DNA from: Beijerinckiaceae bacterium | GTDB lineage: Bacteria > Pseudomonadota > Alphaproteobacteria > Rhizobiales > Beijerinckiaceae | Direction of reading: 5' to 3' | NCBI GenBank assembly: GCA_024304885.1 | Contig: JALJOM010000003.1 | Location: 1,646,110-1,710,109 of the forward strand | Length of the DNA stretch: 64,000 nt | Shown: in pieces, positions 8,257 to 17,001 of the stretch | Layout: every line of letters begins with the position of its first letter | How positions within the stretch are numbered: position 1 is the stretch's first letter | Program-made: the position numbers and the translations under genes | The notes under the pieces: generated by a model | Databases searched by the model: none | What the model saw: the letters and a program-made list of their open reading frames with translations, nothing else | What the model was told of the DNA's origin: nothing

Positions 8257-8804
8257 TCGACGACGCGCAGGTGCGCCGGACGTGGCTTGCAGGAACGCAC
8301 TGGGCCGTGCGCGTAGAGGATTCGCGCGATCGCCGCGCGCGCGCGCGACAGGCGCGCGACCAGGACGCGCCGTGATACCTTCAGGATGCGCGCCGATCGT
8401 GCGTAGCGGAACCCTTCGACGGCGACGAGGAGGAGGGCTTCGCGTTCCTCGAGAGGCAAGTCCGCGAGCGCGCGAGACATCTTGTCGGCCGAGGCCGCGG
8501 GACTGCCGCTGCGCTCGGGCCTCGCCGAGCCGCCGGCGCAAAAATGCCCCGTCTCGATCGTGCGGCATGCGCCGAGGCTTCCGGTCCGCACGGCATCGCG
8601 GTGAATGAGCGTCAAGAGCGCGTAAAGCCCGACCTCGAGGTCCAGCCAACGCGAGAGAAGCCCGATCTCGCCCCGGCTCGCCAAGGTCGCGCGAACGAGA
8701 TCGTCGGCGAGCGCCGCCGCCGCCGGTTGCCCCGAGACGAGGCCGCGCGCATAGCGTCGAAGCCTCGGAACATAGAGATCGAGATCGTCTCGGAATGTCA
8801 CCAC
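8253..8804 (-). CDS. ECF-family RNA polymerase sigma factor
   Basis: This 183-residue protein looks like an ECF (group IV) sigma factor. Region 2 spans residues 5-75 (YVPRLRRYARGLV and ADDLVRATL), and region 4 spans about 110-165 (MSRALADLPLEEREALLLVAVEGF followed by a helix-turn-helix with VSRRVLVARLSRARAAI). The start codon is GTG with GGAG six bases upstream. It is translationally coupled to the anti-sigma gene downstream. The target promoters are unknown; the patatin and phosphoesterase genes further downstream on the same strand are candidates by position only. Confidence 0.85.
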   Translation of the reverse strand: MVTFRDDLDLYVPRLRRYARGLVSGQPAAAALADDLVRATLASRGEIGLLSRWLDLEVGLYALLTLIHRDAVRTGSLGACRTIETGHFCAGGSARPERSGSPAASADKMSRALADLPLEEREALLLVAVEGFRYARSARILKVSRRVLVARLSRARAAIARILYAHGPVRSCKPRPAHLRVVE

Positions 8805-9196
8805 CCGCTCCGTTTCGAACGAAGCCGGAACTCCTGGTCTCGGCCCGAGCCTCCGGTCGGCTCAGGGAGCTAGGGCGACGAGCCCTTCCATGATGGCCTC
8901 CGGCCGCTCCAGGCGCAAGGCGCGGCTCTCGTCTCGGCCTCCGATCCGGCGTCGCGGCAAAGGCCGCATGTTCGCGATTGCCTTCTCCTCGACCTCGGCC
9001 TATTCCCTCGAGCGCTTTGCTCGGCGGCGTCTCGCGTGACCGAGCCTTGCGCGGGTCGCGCTTCACGTCTTGGCGTGCAAGGCGTCGCCGCTTCCCACCC
9101 CCGCGGCATTGCATTAAGCAAGCCCGGCTCCTAAACGCGGCGGACGCGACCGCCGTTCCTTTCGATCGCTGTCCCGTACTCTGCTCCGGATCGAGA
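8805..9196. other. 392-bp divergent region between ECF sigma gene and fabI
   Basis: No reading frame here has a recognisable product. The region must hold the promoters of the leftward sigma operon and rightward fabI. I looked for an ECF-type autoregulated GGAAC promoter on the minus strand and did not find a convincing one. Confidence 0.5.
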
Positions 9197-10039
9197 ATGA
9201 CGCAAGCGGAAATCACCAGCCCAGAAATGAAAGCCTCCGGCGTCCTCGCCGGAAAGCGTGGCCTCGTCCTCGGGCTCGCCAACAACCGTTCGATTGCTTG
9301 GGGAATCGCCAAGGCGGCCCATCTCGCCGGCGCCGAGCTCGCCTTCACCTATCAAGGCGAGTCGCTCGAGAAGCGCGTGCGGCCGCTCGCAGAGGAGGTC
9401 GGAGGCCTGGTGCTCGGGCATTGCGACGTCACCGACACCGCCACATTGGACGCGGCATTCGACGAGCTCGGACGGATCTGGGGCTCGGTGGACTTCGTCG
9501 TTCACTGCGTCGCGTTTTCCGACAAGGATCAGCTGACCGGCCGCTACGTCGATACCACGGCCGAGAACTTCACCACATCCCTCTTGATCTCGTGCTATTC
9601 CTTCACCGCCGTGGCGCAACGGGCCGAGCGCCTGATGCCGGCGGGGGGTGCCCTTCTCACCATGAGCTATTACGGCGCCGAGAAATGGATGCCGCATTAC
9701 AACGTCATGGGCGTCGCGAAGGCCGCCCTCGAGGCGAGCGTGCGCTACCTCGCCGCCGATCTCGGCGAGAAGAACATCAGGGTGAACGCCATCTCGGCCG
9801 GGCCGATCAAGACCTTGGCGGCGTCGGGCATCGGGGACTTTCGCTACATCCTGAAATGGAACGAGTATAATTCGCCGTTGCGGCGCACCGTCACGATCGA
9901 GGAGGTCGGCGAGTCCGCGGCCTTCCTCTTGTCGCCCATGGCGCGTGGCATCACGGGCGAGATCCTCCATGTCGATGCCGGCTATCATGTCGTCGGGATG
10001 AAGAACCCCGCGGCCCCCGATATCTCCGTCGTCGGCTAG
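9197..10039 (+). CDS. fabI: Enoyl-[acyl-carrier-protein] reductase (NADH) FabI
   Basis: FabI is a short-chain dehydrogenase fold enzyme that reduces trans-2-enoyl-ACP in the last step of each fatty-acid elongation cycle. The 280-residue product starts with a FabI-type nucleotide fold (GKRGLVLGLANNRSIAWGIA), and carries the FabI catalytic pattern Y-X6-K (YNVMGVAK) after the conserved MSYYGAEK. It ends with the RGITGEILHVDAGYHVVGM substrate-loop region. The ATG at 9197 gives the usual N-terminus. It appears to be monocistronic: a perfect 17-bp stem-loop follows 4 bases after the stop. Alphaproteobacteria often carry more than one FabI; this could be FabI1 or FabI2. Confidence 0.95.
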   Translation: MTQAEITSPEMKASGVLAGKRGLVLGLANNRSIAWGIAKAAHLAGAELAFTYQGESLEKRVRPLAEEVGGLVLGHCDVTDTATLDAAFDELGRIWGSVDFVVHCVAFSDKDQLTGRYVDTTAENFTTSLLISCYSFTAVAQRAERLMPAGGALLTMSYYGAEKWMPHYNVMGVAKAALEASVRYLAADLGEKNIRVNAISAGPIKTLAASGIGDFRYILKWNEYNSPLRRTVTIEEVGESAAFLLSPMARGITGEILHVDAGYHVVGMKNPAAPDISVVG

Positions 10040-10042
10040 GTC

Positions 10043-10079
10043 ACGAGGAATTTGGATCGAACCGATCCAAATTCCTCGT
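10043..10079. repeat. Perfect 17-bp stem-loop of the TTTGGATCG palindrome family
   Basis: Arms 10043-10059 and 10063-10079 are exact reverse complements around AAC. The core TTTGGATCG/CGATCCAAA is shared with copies at 11849 and 60575, while the outer arm bases differ but remain paired. It may also act as a bidirectional transcription terminator after fabI, though there is no T-run. Confidence 0.85.
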
Positions 10080-10253
10080 CCCGCGCTAGGATCGAGGCAG
10101 CTCCGCGGTCGAGGCTCGGCCTCGCCGCGTGAGTTCGAGCGACGGCGCAGCCGCGCGAGCCGGACGAGGGCTCGCACCGAGAATTGGTCGCCATCAAAGG
10201 GATTTACGCCCGCTCGCCGTGGGCGTCGGCGCGGTGCGTCTCGGGCCGAGCGT

Positions 10254-10514
10254 TCAATAGCGCGCGGAAACGGGCCCTTGCCCGCAATCGACCGTCACCA
10301 CCGTCTGCGGCGGCGCGAAGGGCTGCTCGATCTGCTCGACATGGATGCAATGCTCGGGCACCCGCCGATAGGTATAGCCGTAGGGAAAGGGATGGCCCCA
10401 GAACGGCAAGCCTTCGACGGTTCCGAGAGGTCTCGCATCCGTCACGGAGGGTGAAAGGCTCGCGCCGAGCACGGCGCCGACGAGGGCAGCTCTCGACAAT
10501 TGTGCCATCATCAT
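10254..10514 (-). CDS. Small secreted protein of unknown function
   Basis: This 86-residue product has an N-terminal signal peptide (hydrophobic AALVGAVLGASLSPSVTDA followed by a plausible cleavage site near residue 28) and a short mature part rich in Pro, Tyr and Val (GLPFWGHPFPYGYTYRRVP). Two cysteines (in EHCIHVEQ and VDCGQ) could form a disulfide. The start at 10514 (MMMAQLS) is supported by GGGGGAG seven bases upstream. Small exported proteins with this style, Pro/Gly/Tyr rich and with a Cys pair, are frequent in Hyphomicrobiales and lack known function. Confidence 0.65.
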   Translation of the reverse strand: MMMAQLSRAALVGAVLGASLSPSVTDARPLGTVEGLPFWGHPFPYGYTYRRVPEHCIHVEQIEQPFAPPQTVVTVDCGQGPVSARY

Positions 10515-10796
10515 CTGCAACTCCCCCGTCGGGACCCTGGTCCGGACACGCCTCGACCTCGGCGAAACGAGGCTAGCTGTCGCAGGGCTGCGAGGCAAGG
10601 CCGTATCGGGGGCCTGGACCGAACCGCGATCTGTGTTGCATTCCTGCATCAAGTCCGCGCGTGTCACGCGTGTGCGACCGCGAAGAATCCCCCTGCGTCC
10701 GACGAGCCGGCCGCAGGCCGACTGGGTTGCAAATCCGTTTCGGGGCTCCAGTTCAGGTGTGGGAATTCGTCCCGGGCAGGTTTGGAGACTATGGAT

Positions 10797-11204
10797 ATGG
10801 GTATCTTCGGTTCGATCGTATCGAAAATCTTCCCTCACGGCTCGAAGTCGATGGGCGGTCCCTCGACGGAAGCGCAATCGACGGCATCGGCCACGGCTCC
10901 GACGGGCGACGGCGCCACCGCCCCCGCCCCCGGTCCCGCCATGGCAGAGGTCGATGTCGAAGCCGTCCTGGAGGACCTCGCCTCCAAGGCATCGGAGCGC
11001 TTGAACTGGCGCAGCTCGATCGTCGACCTCATGAAGCTCCTCGGCTTGGACAGCAGCCTTTCGGCACGCAAGGAGCTGGCCCGCGAGCTGCACTATTCCG
11101 GCGATACCGAGGATTCCGCGGCCATGAATGTTTGGCTCCACAGCCACGTCATGCGCAAGCTCGCCGAGAACGGCGGCAAGGTGCCGGATTCGCTCATAGG
11201 CTAG
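10797..11204 (+). CDS. DUF3597 family protein
   Basis: The 135-residue product matches DUF3597: an N-terminal MGIFGSIVSKIF segment, a low-complexity Ala/Pro/Thr linker, then the conserved core VDVEAVLEDLASKASERLNW, RSSIVDLMKLLGLDSSLSAR, KELARELHYSG and NVWLHSHVM. The core resembles a helical domain similar to LysM-less peptidoglycan-associated or DNA-binding small domains, but no function is known. Start 10797 gives GGAG with a 9-base spacer; ATG 10791 in frame would have only 3. It stands alone between a secreted protein and an uncharacterised gene on different transcription units. Confidence 0.85.
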   Translation: MGIFGSIVSKIFPHGSKSMGGPSTEAQSTASATAPTGDGATAPAPGPAMAEVDVEAVLEDLASKASERLNWRSSIVDLMKLLGLDSSLSARKELARELHYSGDTEDSAAMNVWLHSHVMRKLAENGGKVPDSLIG

Positions 11205-11348
11205 GGTAGCGAGACGCGACCTCGCGTCGCACACGACGCTGCAAAACCTGCTCGGAACCTGCTACAAGCCCCGCCGAGCACCGAGCGCGAGCCCGATCGG
11301 CCCGAGAATTGCCGGCCTCGCGACTCGCATCGATCATCGGAGGCAGGG

Positions 11349-11678
11349 ATGAGCAGCAACGGACAGGCGCAGGACGAGATCGCAGGGCTCGTCGCGCAAG
11401 CGGTGGCGGTCGAGAAATTGGGCGATACGATCTTCCGTGCGGCGGAAGGCCGGCGCGACCTGCCGATGCCGCTCGGCGAGACCTTGAAGCAGATCGCCGA
11501 TCTCGCAGGTGCCTGCGAGGAGACCCTCGCCGATCGCCCGTCGGAGGGACTTGCCGGGGCGACCGCGGAGGCGCTGACGGCCGCGCTCGGAGCGATTCGC
11601 GCGGGGCTGGACAGTGTCGTCGTCTTCCAGGCGCTCGAAGGCACGAGCTACGAGACGAGGACCGTCGCCAACGACTGA
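11349..11678 (+). CDS. Hypothetical protein, helical, 109 residues
   Basis: I do not recognise this protein. It is predicted to be soluble and mainly alpha-helical, acidic and Ala/Glu/Leu-rich, with no signal peptide or membrane segment. Segments such as QDEIAGLVAQAVAVEKLGDT and GETLKQIADLAGACEETLAD suggest two or three helices. A good ribosome site (GGAGG, six bases before ATG) and a codon pattern like the neighbours support expression. It follows the DUF3597 gene by 144 bp on the same strand and is followed by a long repeat-filled gap. Confidence 0.6.
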   Translation: MSSNGQAQDEIAGLVAQAVAVEKLGDTIFRAAEGRRDLPMPLGETLKQIADLAGACEETLADRPSEGLAGATAEALTAALGAIRAGLDSVVVFQALEGTSYETRTVAND

Positions 11679-11838
11679 GGCTCGCCTTGCCTCTCCCTCC
11701 GCAGCCTCGCACCGAGGTCGCTCGGCCCGTGTCACGGGGCGGGCCAAAGGGTGGGGGTGTTCCACGCGATCGCCGCATGATTCGAGGCGCTGTCTTCGGC
11801 TGCTCCGAACTCGAAGGCGAGGTTTGTCGGAACCGGGT

Positions 11839-12228
11839 CTAGATCACGATGACTTTGGATCGAATCGATCCAAAGTCATGAAACGTGATCGATTTCAAAA
11901 GCTTAGAGCGGGAGGCGGGAGGAAAACCGGTATCCGCTTTTCCTCATCCCGCTCTAGAGCAATTTCCAGCGAAGCGGGCACCGGTTCGCGTCGCGAACTT
12001 GCGATAAAACCAGGAAGTATAGCGGGTTTCCGAATCCACCGGATCGGAGACGCTCGAGACGAAATCTCCCGCGAGGCGGCATCCGCCTCGCGCTTCGATC
12101 TCGTCGCTGGCGACTATCGCCCCAACGCGATCGCGATGTTTCGATCGATCGACATCGATGCGAAATTGCGACAAGACAAGAGTGTAGAGCGGGTTTCCGA
12201 TTCAGCTGGATCGGAAAACCCGTTCTAG
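11839..12228. repeat. Composite mosaic repeat, 390 bp, CTAG at both ends
   Basis: The region begins CTAGATCACGATG and contains a TTTGGATCG palindrome (11849-11879), a hairpin element A (arms AGAGCGGGAGG and CATCCCGCTCT, about 11905-11956), then element B from the CTCTAGAG junction at about 11953 to a terminal CTAG at 12225-12228. Element B holds the GCGACAAGACAAGAG and GGTTTCCGATTC blocks found in other copies. In the same pieces but opposite order it resembles the copy at 60401-60616. No protein is encoded. It fills most of the gap between the 109-residue protein and metC. Confidence 0.8.
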
Positions 12229-12322
12229 TGCCGACACGATGTCGACCTGCGCGCTTGCCTTGATCGGGCGCCCGCGACCTCGGCGCGTCGGCTCGCCAAA
12301 ATCCCGGAGCTCGATCGCTCTC

Positions 12323-13513
12323 ATGCCCGAATCCCCCTCAGAGCACCGCGCCCGACTGAAGACCAGGACGAGGCTCGTGCACAGCGGCCGGCACCCAGCC
12401 GACCAATATGGATTCGTCAACACGCCGATCTATCGCGGCTCGACCGTGCTCTTCCCGACGCTCGAGGATCTGACGAAGCGCAACGCGCGGTTCACCTATG
12501 GCACCCAGGGCACGCCGACCACGGAGGCCCTGGAGACCGCCTGGACCGAGCTCTCCGGCGCGGCCGGCACGGTGCTCGCGCCGACCGGTCTCGCCGCCAT
12601 CGGCCTCGCCCTGCTCACCGCGGTGAAGGCCGGCGACCATCTGCTCGTCATGGATTCGGTCTATCGGCCGACGCGAATCTTCTGCGACACGATCCTCGCC
12701 CGCATGGGCGTCGAGATCACCTATTTCGATCCTCTGGTCGGCGCCGGGCTCGAGGCCCTCGTCCGCCCGACCACGAGCGCAATCTTCCTCGAGACGCCCG
12801 GTTCGCAGAGCTTCGAGATCCCCGATGTTCCCGCCATCGCGGCGGTCGCCGCGGCGCGCGGCATCTGCACGATTCTCGACAATACCTGGGCGACCCCGTT
12901 GTTTTTTCCTCCCCATGTGCATCAAATCGACATGGCGGTCGAGGCGGGGACCAAGTATCTCTCCGGCCATTCCGACCTTCTGCTCGGCCTCGTCACGGCC
13001 AATCAGCGATGGTTCCCGCGGCTTCGCGCAACCTTCGACGCTTTCGCCATGTGCGCCGGACCGGAGGACGTCTTTTTGTGCCTGCGGGGCTTGCGCACGC
13101 TCGAGCTCAGGCTGCGCGAGGCGGAGCGCCAAGGGCTCGCGCTCGCGCAATGGCTTTCGAAGCGCGCGGAGGTTGTCCAGGTCCTGCATCCCGCGCTTCC
13201 CTCCTGTCCCGGCCATGCGATCTGGAAGCGGGATTTTTCCGGGTCGTCCGGGCTCTTCTCGGTCGTGCTCGCGCCTTGCTCGCAGGCGGCGCTCGCCGCT
13301 ATGCTCGACGGTCTCGAGCTGTTCGGGATGGGCTATTCCTGGGGCGGGTTCGAGAGCCTCGTGATCCCCTTCGATTGCCGCAGCTATCGCAGTGCGACGG
13401 TCTGGAACCCGCCGGGTCCCGCGCTTCGCTTCTCGGTCGGGCTCGAGGACATCGGCGACCTCGAGGAGGATCTCGACCGCGGATTCGCGCGGCTTCGCGC
13501 GACGGCGACTTGA
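12323..13513 (+). CDS. metC: Cystathionine beta-lyase (PLP enzyme)
   Basis: This 396-residue protein is a Cys/Met-metabolism PLP-dependent enzyme. MetC cleaves cystathionine to homocysteine, pyruvate and ammonia in methionine synthesis. Motifs include the substrate-side YGTQGTPTTEALE region, the D of LDNTWATPL, and the PLP lysine in EAGTKYLSGHSDLLLG. Beta-lyase is favoured over gamma-synthase or gamma-lyase by LVHSGRHPADQYGFVNTPIYRGSTVLF, SYSWGGFESL-like GMGYSWGGFESLVIP and overall alphaproteobacterial MetC similarity; the family is hard to subdivide by sequence alone. The ATG at 12323 gives the normal length; an upstream in-frame ATG at 12239 would start inside the repeat-flanked region. Confidence 0.88.
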   Translation: MPESPSEHRARLKTRTRLVHSGRHPADQYGFVNTPIYRGSTVLFPTLEDLTKRNARFTYGTQGTPTTEALETAWTELSGAAGTVLAPTGLAAIGLALLTAVKAGDHLLVMDSVYRPTRIFCDTILARMGVEITYFDPLVGAGLEALVRPTTSAIFLETPGSQSFEIPDVPAIAAVAAARGICTILDNTWATPLFFPPHVHQIDMAVEAGTKYLSGHSDLLLGLVTANQRWFPRLRATFDAFAMCAGPEDVFLCLRGLRTLELRLREAERQGLALAQWLSKRAEVVQVLHPALPSCPGHAIWKRDFSGSSGLFSVVLAPCSQAALAAMLDGLELFGMGYSWGGFESLVIPFDCRSYRSATVWNPPGPALRFSVGLEDIGDLEEDLDRGFARLRATAT

Positions 13514-13848
13514 GCTGGTTTCTTCGAGCAAAATATCAGAATTAGCGAGATTATTTCTATAATTCATATGCTTATATATGTTTCCTAATCCTGAGTCTCA
13601 GGTATGCACGCGAGTGCCATACGACCTTGAAAAGTCGCTTTAAGTCATTGTTTTGTTGAATTTTGTGAACCTCACCAAAGCCCGCTTCGCTGAGCGCCGC
13701 TCGAGAGCAGCGTCCAGGCGAGGCAACAAGTGAGCACTCTCTGTTCCGTGGTGGAAATGAACGACTTTTACCGCTTTGTTGAACTAGAAGATCCAGAAAT
13801 CGGCTTCGGCGGGCGGACGTCCCGAGATCGGTCGCGGAGATCAGCGTC
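13514..13848. other. 335-bp AT-richer intergenic region
   Basis: This gap between metC and the next gene is clearly richer in A and T than the surrounding DNA (for example 13550-13590). It holds a 13-bp palindrome, CCTGAG-T-CTCAGG, at 13590-13602. No coding region is supported. It probably contains the promoter of the gene at 13849. Confidence 0.5.
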
Positions 13849-14661
13849 ATGCATGTCTTGCGGCTCGCGCTCCTGATCGTGTCCGTCCTCGTCGGCGTCG
13901 GACTCTTGGTCGTATATTTCAGCGCCACGCGGCCCGTGGAAGAGCAGCCGGTTCCTGCACCGGTCGAGGAACGGCAGGCGAGTGCGGAGGAAATCGCGGC
14001 CGCGCGCCGGGAGATCGAGACGGCGCTGGTCGAAGCCCCCGAATATGCCGAGGTCACGTCCCGGCTGAGCACGCAGTTCCCGGCCGAATACGAGACTTTC
14101 CTCGCGGAGGCGTCGCGTCGATCAGCCGTCGCCGGCACGGCGGCGAGTGTCGATATGCTCGTCTTCGAAGCCGCGCGGACGCTACGTGCCTCGCGCGGCA
14201 TCCTCGCCGCCAAGGCCGGCGTCGCGGCTCTCGACCGCGTTTTCGAGCTTCAGCGCGACATGCTTCGCGCCTTGGCGCTCGAGGATCCGCGTCTCTGCGT
14301 CGATTTCCTCTACGGCGGAGCGGGGGACGGCTTCTTTCGCTTCTCGGCGCAACATCGGGCCCTCGTCGCGCGCTTCGCGCTGGCCGGGCTCGACGCGATC
14401 AGCGATGGCCAGGCGGCACGGATCGACCGCGAGACTCCGACCAGGGACGATCTGCGGGCACTGGAGGACGGGCTTCTCGCGAAAGGGCTCCAGGGGGACG
14501 AGATCGAGGCCGTCCTCGACGCCAAGACCTCCGATCCGCCGATCGAGGACGAAAGATTGTGCCGCGCCGGCCGGATCTATCTCGACGTCCTCTCCAGCCT
14601 GCCCGAGCCCGCCCGCATGAGGCTCTATGGGCTCGCGGTCGAGCTCATGGCGCGCTCGTGA
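13849..14661 (+). CDS. Membrane-anchored protein of unknown function
   Basis: The 270-residue protein has an N-terminal membrane helix (LALLIVSVLVGVGLLVVYF), a Pro/Glu-rich linker (residues 25-45) and a soluble helical domain. I do not recognise the family. The domain has no obvious catalytic motif; recurring segments are GILAAKAGVAALDRVFELQ and RLCVDFLYGGAGDGFFRFSA. A GGAG ribosome site lies nine bases before the ATG. It may be an inner-membrane-tethered periplasmic protein because the basic start and following hydrophobic helix favour an N-in orientation. It is convergent with the membrane protein gene that ends 12 bp later. Confidence 0.65.
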   Translation: MHVLRLALLIVSVLVGVGLLVVYFSATRPVEEQPVPAPVEERQASAEEIAAARREIETALVEAPEYAEVTSRLSTQFPAEYETFLAEASRRSAVAGTAASVDMLVFEAARTLRASRGILAAKAGVAALDRVFELQRDMLRALALEDPRLCVDFLYGGAGDGFFRFSAQHRALVARFALAGLDAISDGQAARIDRETPTRDDLRALEDGLLAKGLQGDEIEAVLDAKTSDPPIEDERLCRAGRIYLDVLSSLPEPARMRLYGLAVELMARS

Positions 14662-14673
14662 CGCGGCGCGGGC

Positions 14674-15801
14674 TCACGGCGCGCTCTCGTCGCGCCGCGC
14701 ACGCAAGGCCTCGGGAAACTTGGCATCGACCCAGCGCTCGAGCGCGGACCGATGCTTGTGGTAGAGGAGGCCGAGGCCGATGATCGCGAGCCCGATCCCG
14801 GACAAGGCCAAGGAGAACCAGAGCGTATCCTCGAAGACGTCATAGGCGAGATGGCCGAGATAGATCGCGATGCCGAGCCCGCCGAATACGGCGTAGATCC
14901 GGCGATCGGCGAGCAGCGAGAACAGGACGAGGCCGATATTGATCACGCAATACAGGAAGTTGAGCCATTCGCCGGAGTTCTCGCGCCAGGAGAGCCCGCC
15001 CCAGAAGGCCGCGGCTCCGGCGAGGTGAAGCCAGAAGGCGAAATCGCCGCGCGATCGCCCTCTGAGGTCGATGGTCCAGGCGACGAAGACGAGCGAGAGG
15101 CCGAACCAGAGCGACATTTCGCGGCGCAGCGCGAAATTCGCGACGCGATCGGGCGTGAGCCAGCCGGCGAGGTCCATCGAGAGGAACCACAGCGCGACGG
15201 CCGCGACGAAGGTGATGAACGGGAAGGGATAGAAGGAGAGGACGAGCGCCGCGGCGGCGATCGTTCCGAGCTCCATCCAAACCCAGCTCGAACTGATCCA
15301 CGGAAAGAAATCGCGGTAGCGGACGGGCTCGGGCTCGCCGGCGGGCCAGAGGCCCAGCATGTCCTGGACGCCGTAGATCGAAAGGGGGACCATGGCGACG
15401 GCGACGGCCGCGGCGAGGCCTCCGGGCGTCCGCAGGCCGCGGCCGTGCCAGAGATGATGGCACAGCGCGAGAAAGCCCGCGCCATAGAGGAGACCGGTCG
15501 CCGTGAGGGCCGCGCCGCCCAGGCGGTTGAAGGCCTCCGTCGTGAAGACGCCCATCGCCAGCATGACGACGAGAGTGCCCGCGTACCAGAGGACATGGGT
15601 CAGGTCGAACCGAATCGCGAGCGCCTGCGGCTCTCGGCCCGCGTCTCGGCGTTCGGCCTCGTCGTCCCTGTGCCGACGCAAGAAGGCGACGAGGGCGGCG
15701 TGCGACGAGTCGGTCAAGAGTCCGGCGTCGCGCGCGGCGACGAGATCGTCCTCGCTGAAGCGCCGCGCGTCGGGCGTGCTTACTTCCCGCCGAAGGGCCA
15801 A
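14674..15801 (-). CDS. Polytopic membrane protein (DUF2157-like)
   Basis: The 375-residue product starts with a short soluble segment (FSEDDLVAARDAGLLTDSSHAALVAFL), reminiscent of the N-terminal helices of DUF2157 proteins, followed by about nine or ten membrane helices between residues 68 and 350. I infer an integral inner-membrane protein of unknown role. The best start available in this frame is a TTG at 15801; no ATG or GTG lies near the front of the frame, and this start overlaps the DUF4242 gene by 22 bp, so the two are probably co-translated. The C-terminus is charged and cytoplasmic. Confidence 0.75.
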   Translation of the reverse strand: MALRREVSTPDARRFSEDDLVAARDAGLLTDSSHAALVAFLRRHRDDEAERRDAGREPQALAIRFDLTHVLWYAGTLVVMLAMGVFTTEAFNRLGGAALTATGLLYGAGFLALCHHLWHGRGLRTPGGLAAAVAVAMVPLSIYGVQDMLGLWPAGEPEPVRYRDFFPWISSSWVWMELGTIAAAALVLSFYPFPFITFVAAVALWFLSMDLAGWLTPDRVANFALRREMSLWFGLSLVFVAWTIDLRGRSRGDFAFWLHLAGAAAFWGGLSWRENSGEWLNFLYCVINIGLVLFSLLADRRIYAVFGGLGIAIYLGHLAYDVFEDTLWFSLALSGIGLAIIGLGLLYHKHRSALERWVDAKFPEALRARRDESAP

Positions 15802-16118
15802 AGGCTCGCGAGCCCCGACCGGCTACCGCCCGCGCCGGGCTTTCCGATCTCCGCGGTGGTCGGATCGATCACGCTCTTGACCTCGGAGACGCGATTGGCC
15901 GGAAAGCCGCCGCGCTTGGCATGCTCGAGCACGGATTGGGCGTCCGGCGCGATATAGATGCAATATATTTTATCGTCGGTGACGTAGCTCTGGACCCATT
16001 GGACCTTCGGCCCGAGCTCGTTCAGCACCGCGCAGGACTTTGCGGAAATCGCACCGAGTTCCGTCGCGCCGAGACGGCCGGCGCCGGGAATGTCGCGCTC
16101 GATCACATATTTGGGCAC
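15780..16118 (-). CDS. DUF4242 (SCO4226-like nickel-binding family) protein
   Basis: This 112-residue protein matches the DUF4242 family of small ferredoxin-fold proteins, of which SCO4226 of Streptomyces binds nickel. The conserved run includes YVIERDIPGAGRLGATEL, AISAKSCAVLNELGPKVQWV, QSYVTDDKIYCIYIAP and ANRVSEVKSVIDPTTAE. The conserved cysteines of the family are in SCAVL and IYCIY. It is the first gene of a leftward pair with the membrane protein whose TTG start overlaps its end. Upstream are 265 bp without a clear gene. Confidence 0.85.
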   Translation of the reverse strand: MPKYVIERDIPGAGRLGATELGAISAKSCAVLNELGPKVQWVQSYVTDDKIYCIYIAPDAQSVLEHAKRGGFPANRVSEVKSVIDPTTAEIGKPGAGGSRSGLASLWPFGGK

Positions 16119-16384
16119 TTCGGGCTCCCTTTCGGAGGGCGGGGCCGAGCTCGCACCGACTGTCTATCGCGTCCGTGCGAACCCGTCGTTCCGAGTGGGT
16201 ATTGAACGGGTCCGGCCCTGTCAACCGGCTTCGGTGTGTGCGTGGATCAAGCTTATCTGAAGTAAATCTTTCGTGCCGGGCCTCCACATCTCTCGCCCGG
16301 TCGATGGAGCCCCGCCGCTCGCGGGAGCGGCGGGAGCCTTCGCCGGCTCGGCCCCGATGAGCTTCGCCGGGTGCCGCCCTTCGT

Positions 16385-16903
16385 TCAGTGCCGGGTCGGC
16401 GCGTTGATCGCAATTCGCCTGGCCTTGGCGCGGGCCTGCTCCGCCTTCGGCAGCTTGATCTCGAGGACTCCGTTCTTGAAGGTCGCCTCGACCTTGTCCT
16501 CCTCGACATCCATCCCGACAGGAATATGCCGCTCGAAGTGCCCGTAATAGCGTTCGTTGAACTGGCGGTCCTTGTCCTCGATCTCCGATTTCCGTTCACC
16601 TCGGATGACCAGGACCCCGTCGGACAAGCTGACCTCGACGTCCTTCTCCTCGAGCCCGGGCAGCTCGGCCATGACGCAGATTTCCTTGTCGGTCTCCGTC
16701 GCCTCCAGCTTCGGCCATTGTCCCATGGCGAAGGACGGCCGCGCGCCGAGGAATGTCGGCATGTCGAAGCCGCGCAAGGCCTCGTCGAAGAGTCGGTTCA
16801 TCTCGCGTTGAAAGGCGAGGAACGGGTTCGACCGGTCGCTCCGGTACACTTCCATGGGCTCGCTCGACCCGCGCGCCCAGGGGATGAGATCACGCATGTG
16901 CAT
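16385..16903 (-). CDS. Small heat-shock protein, Hsp20/alpha-crystallin family
   Basis: The 172-residue protein is an ATP-independent holdase chaperone that binds unfolding proteins. It has an N-terminal region with FLAFQREMNRLFDEALRGFD, the alpha-crystallin domain (about residues 60-160) with MAELPGLEEKDVEVSLSDGV and RGERKSE, and the signature GVLEIKLPKAEQARAKAR with the conserved GVL motif and a C-terminal I-A-I tail in place of IXI. The start at 16903 (MHMRDLIPW) follows a purine-rich GGAAAGGAAAC. A stem-loop in the leader (16959-17001) may control translation. Confidence 0.9.
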   Translation of the reverse strand: MHMRDLIPWARGSSEPMEVYRSDRSNPFLAFQREMNRLFDEALRGFDMPTFLGARPSFAMGQWPKLEATETDKEICVMAELPGLEEKDVEVSLSDGVLVIRGERKSEIEDKDRQFNERYYGHFERHIPVGMDVEEDKVEATFKNGVLEIKLPKAEQARAKARRIAINAPTRH

Positions 16904-16958
16904 GGATCGGTTTCCTTTCCCGCAAGCGGATGTCATAGATTCGGCATGGACCGCATCG

Positions 16959-17001
16959 TGTCGCCCGCGCGACGAGCACCGATCTGCCGGCTCGGGCGAC
17001 A
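16959..17001 (-). promoter_or_regulatory. Inverted repeat in the hsp20 5' leader
   Basis: TGTCGCCCG (16959-16967) and CGGGCGACA (16993-17001) are exact reverse complements separated by 25 nt, 56 nt upstream of the hsp20 start. Such a hairpin could be an operator or an RNA structure. It does not match the known ROSE thermometer near the ribosome site, so its role is open. Confidence 0.4.

Noticed and set aside
16904-16960. ROSE-type RNA thermometer at the hsp20 ribosome site
   Set aside because: Only a tiny CCG-CTTG-CGG hairpin precedes GGAAAGGA; the anti-Shine-Dalgarno pairing of ROSE is not evident.
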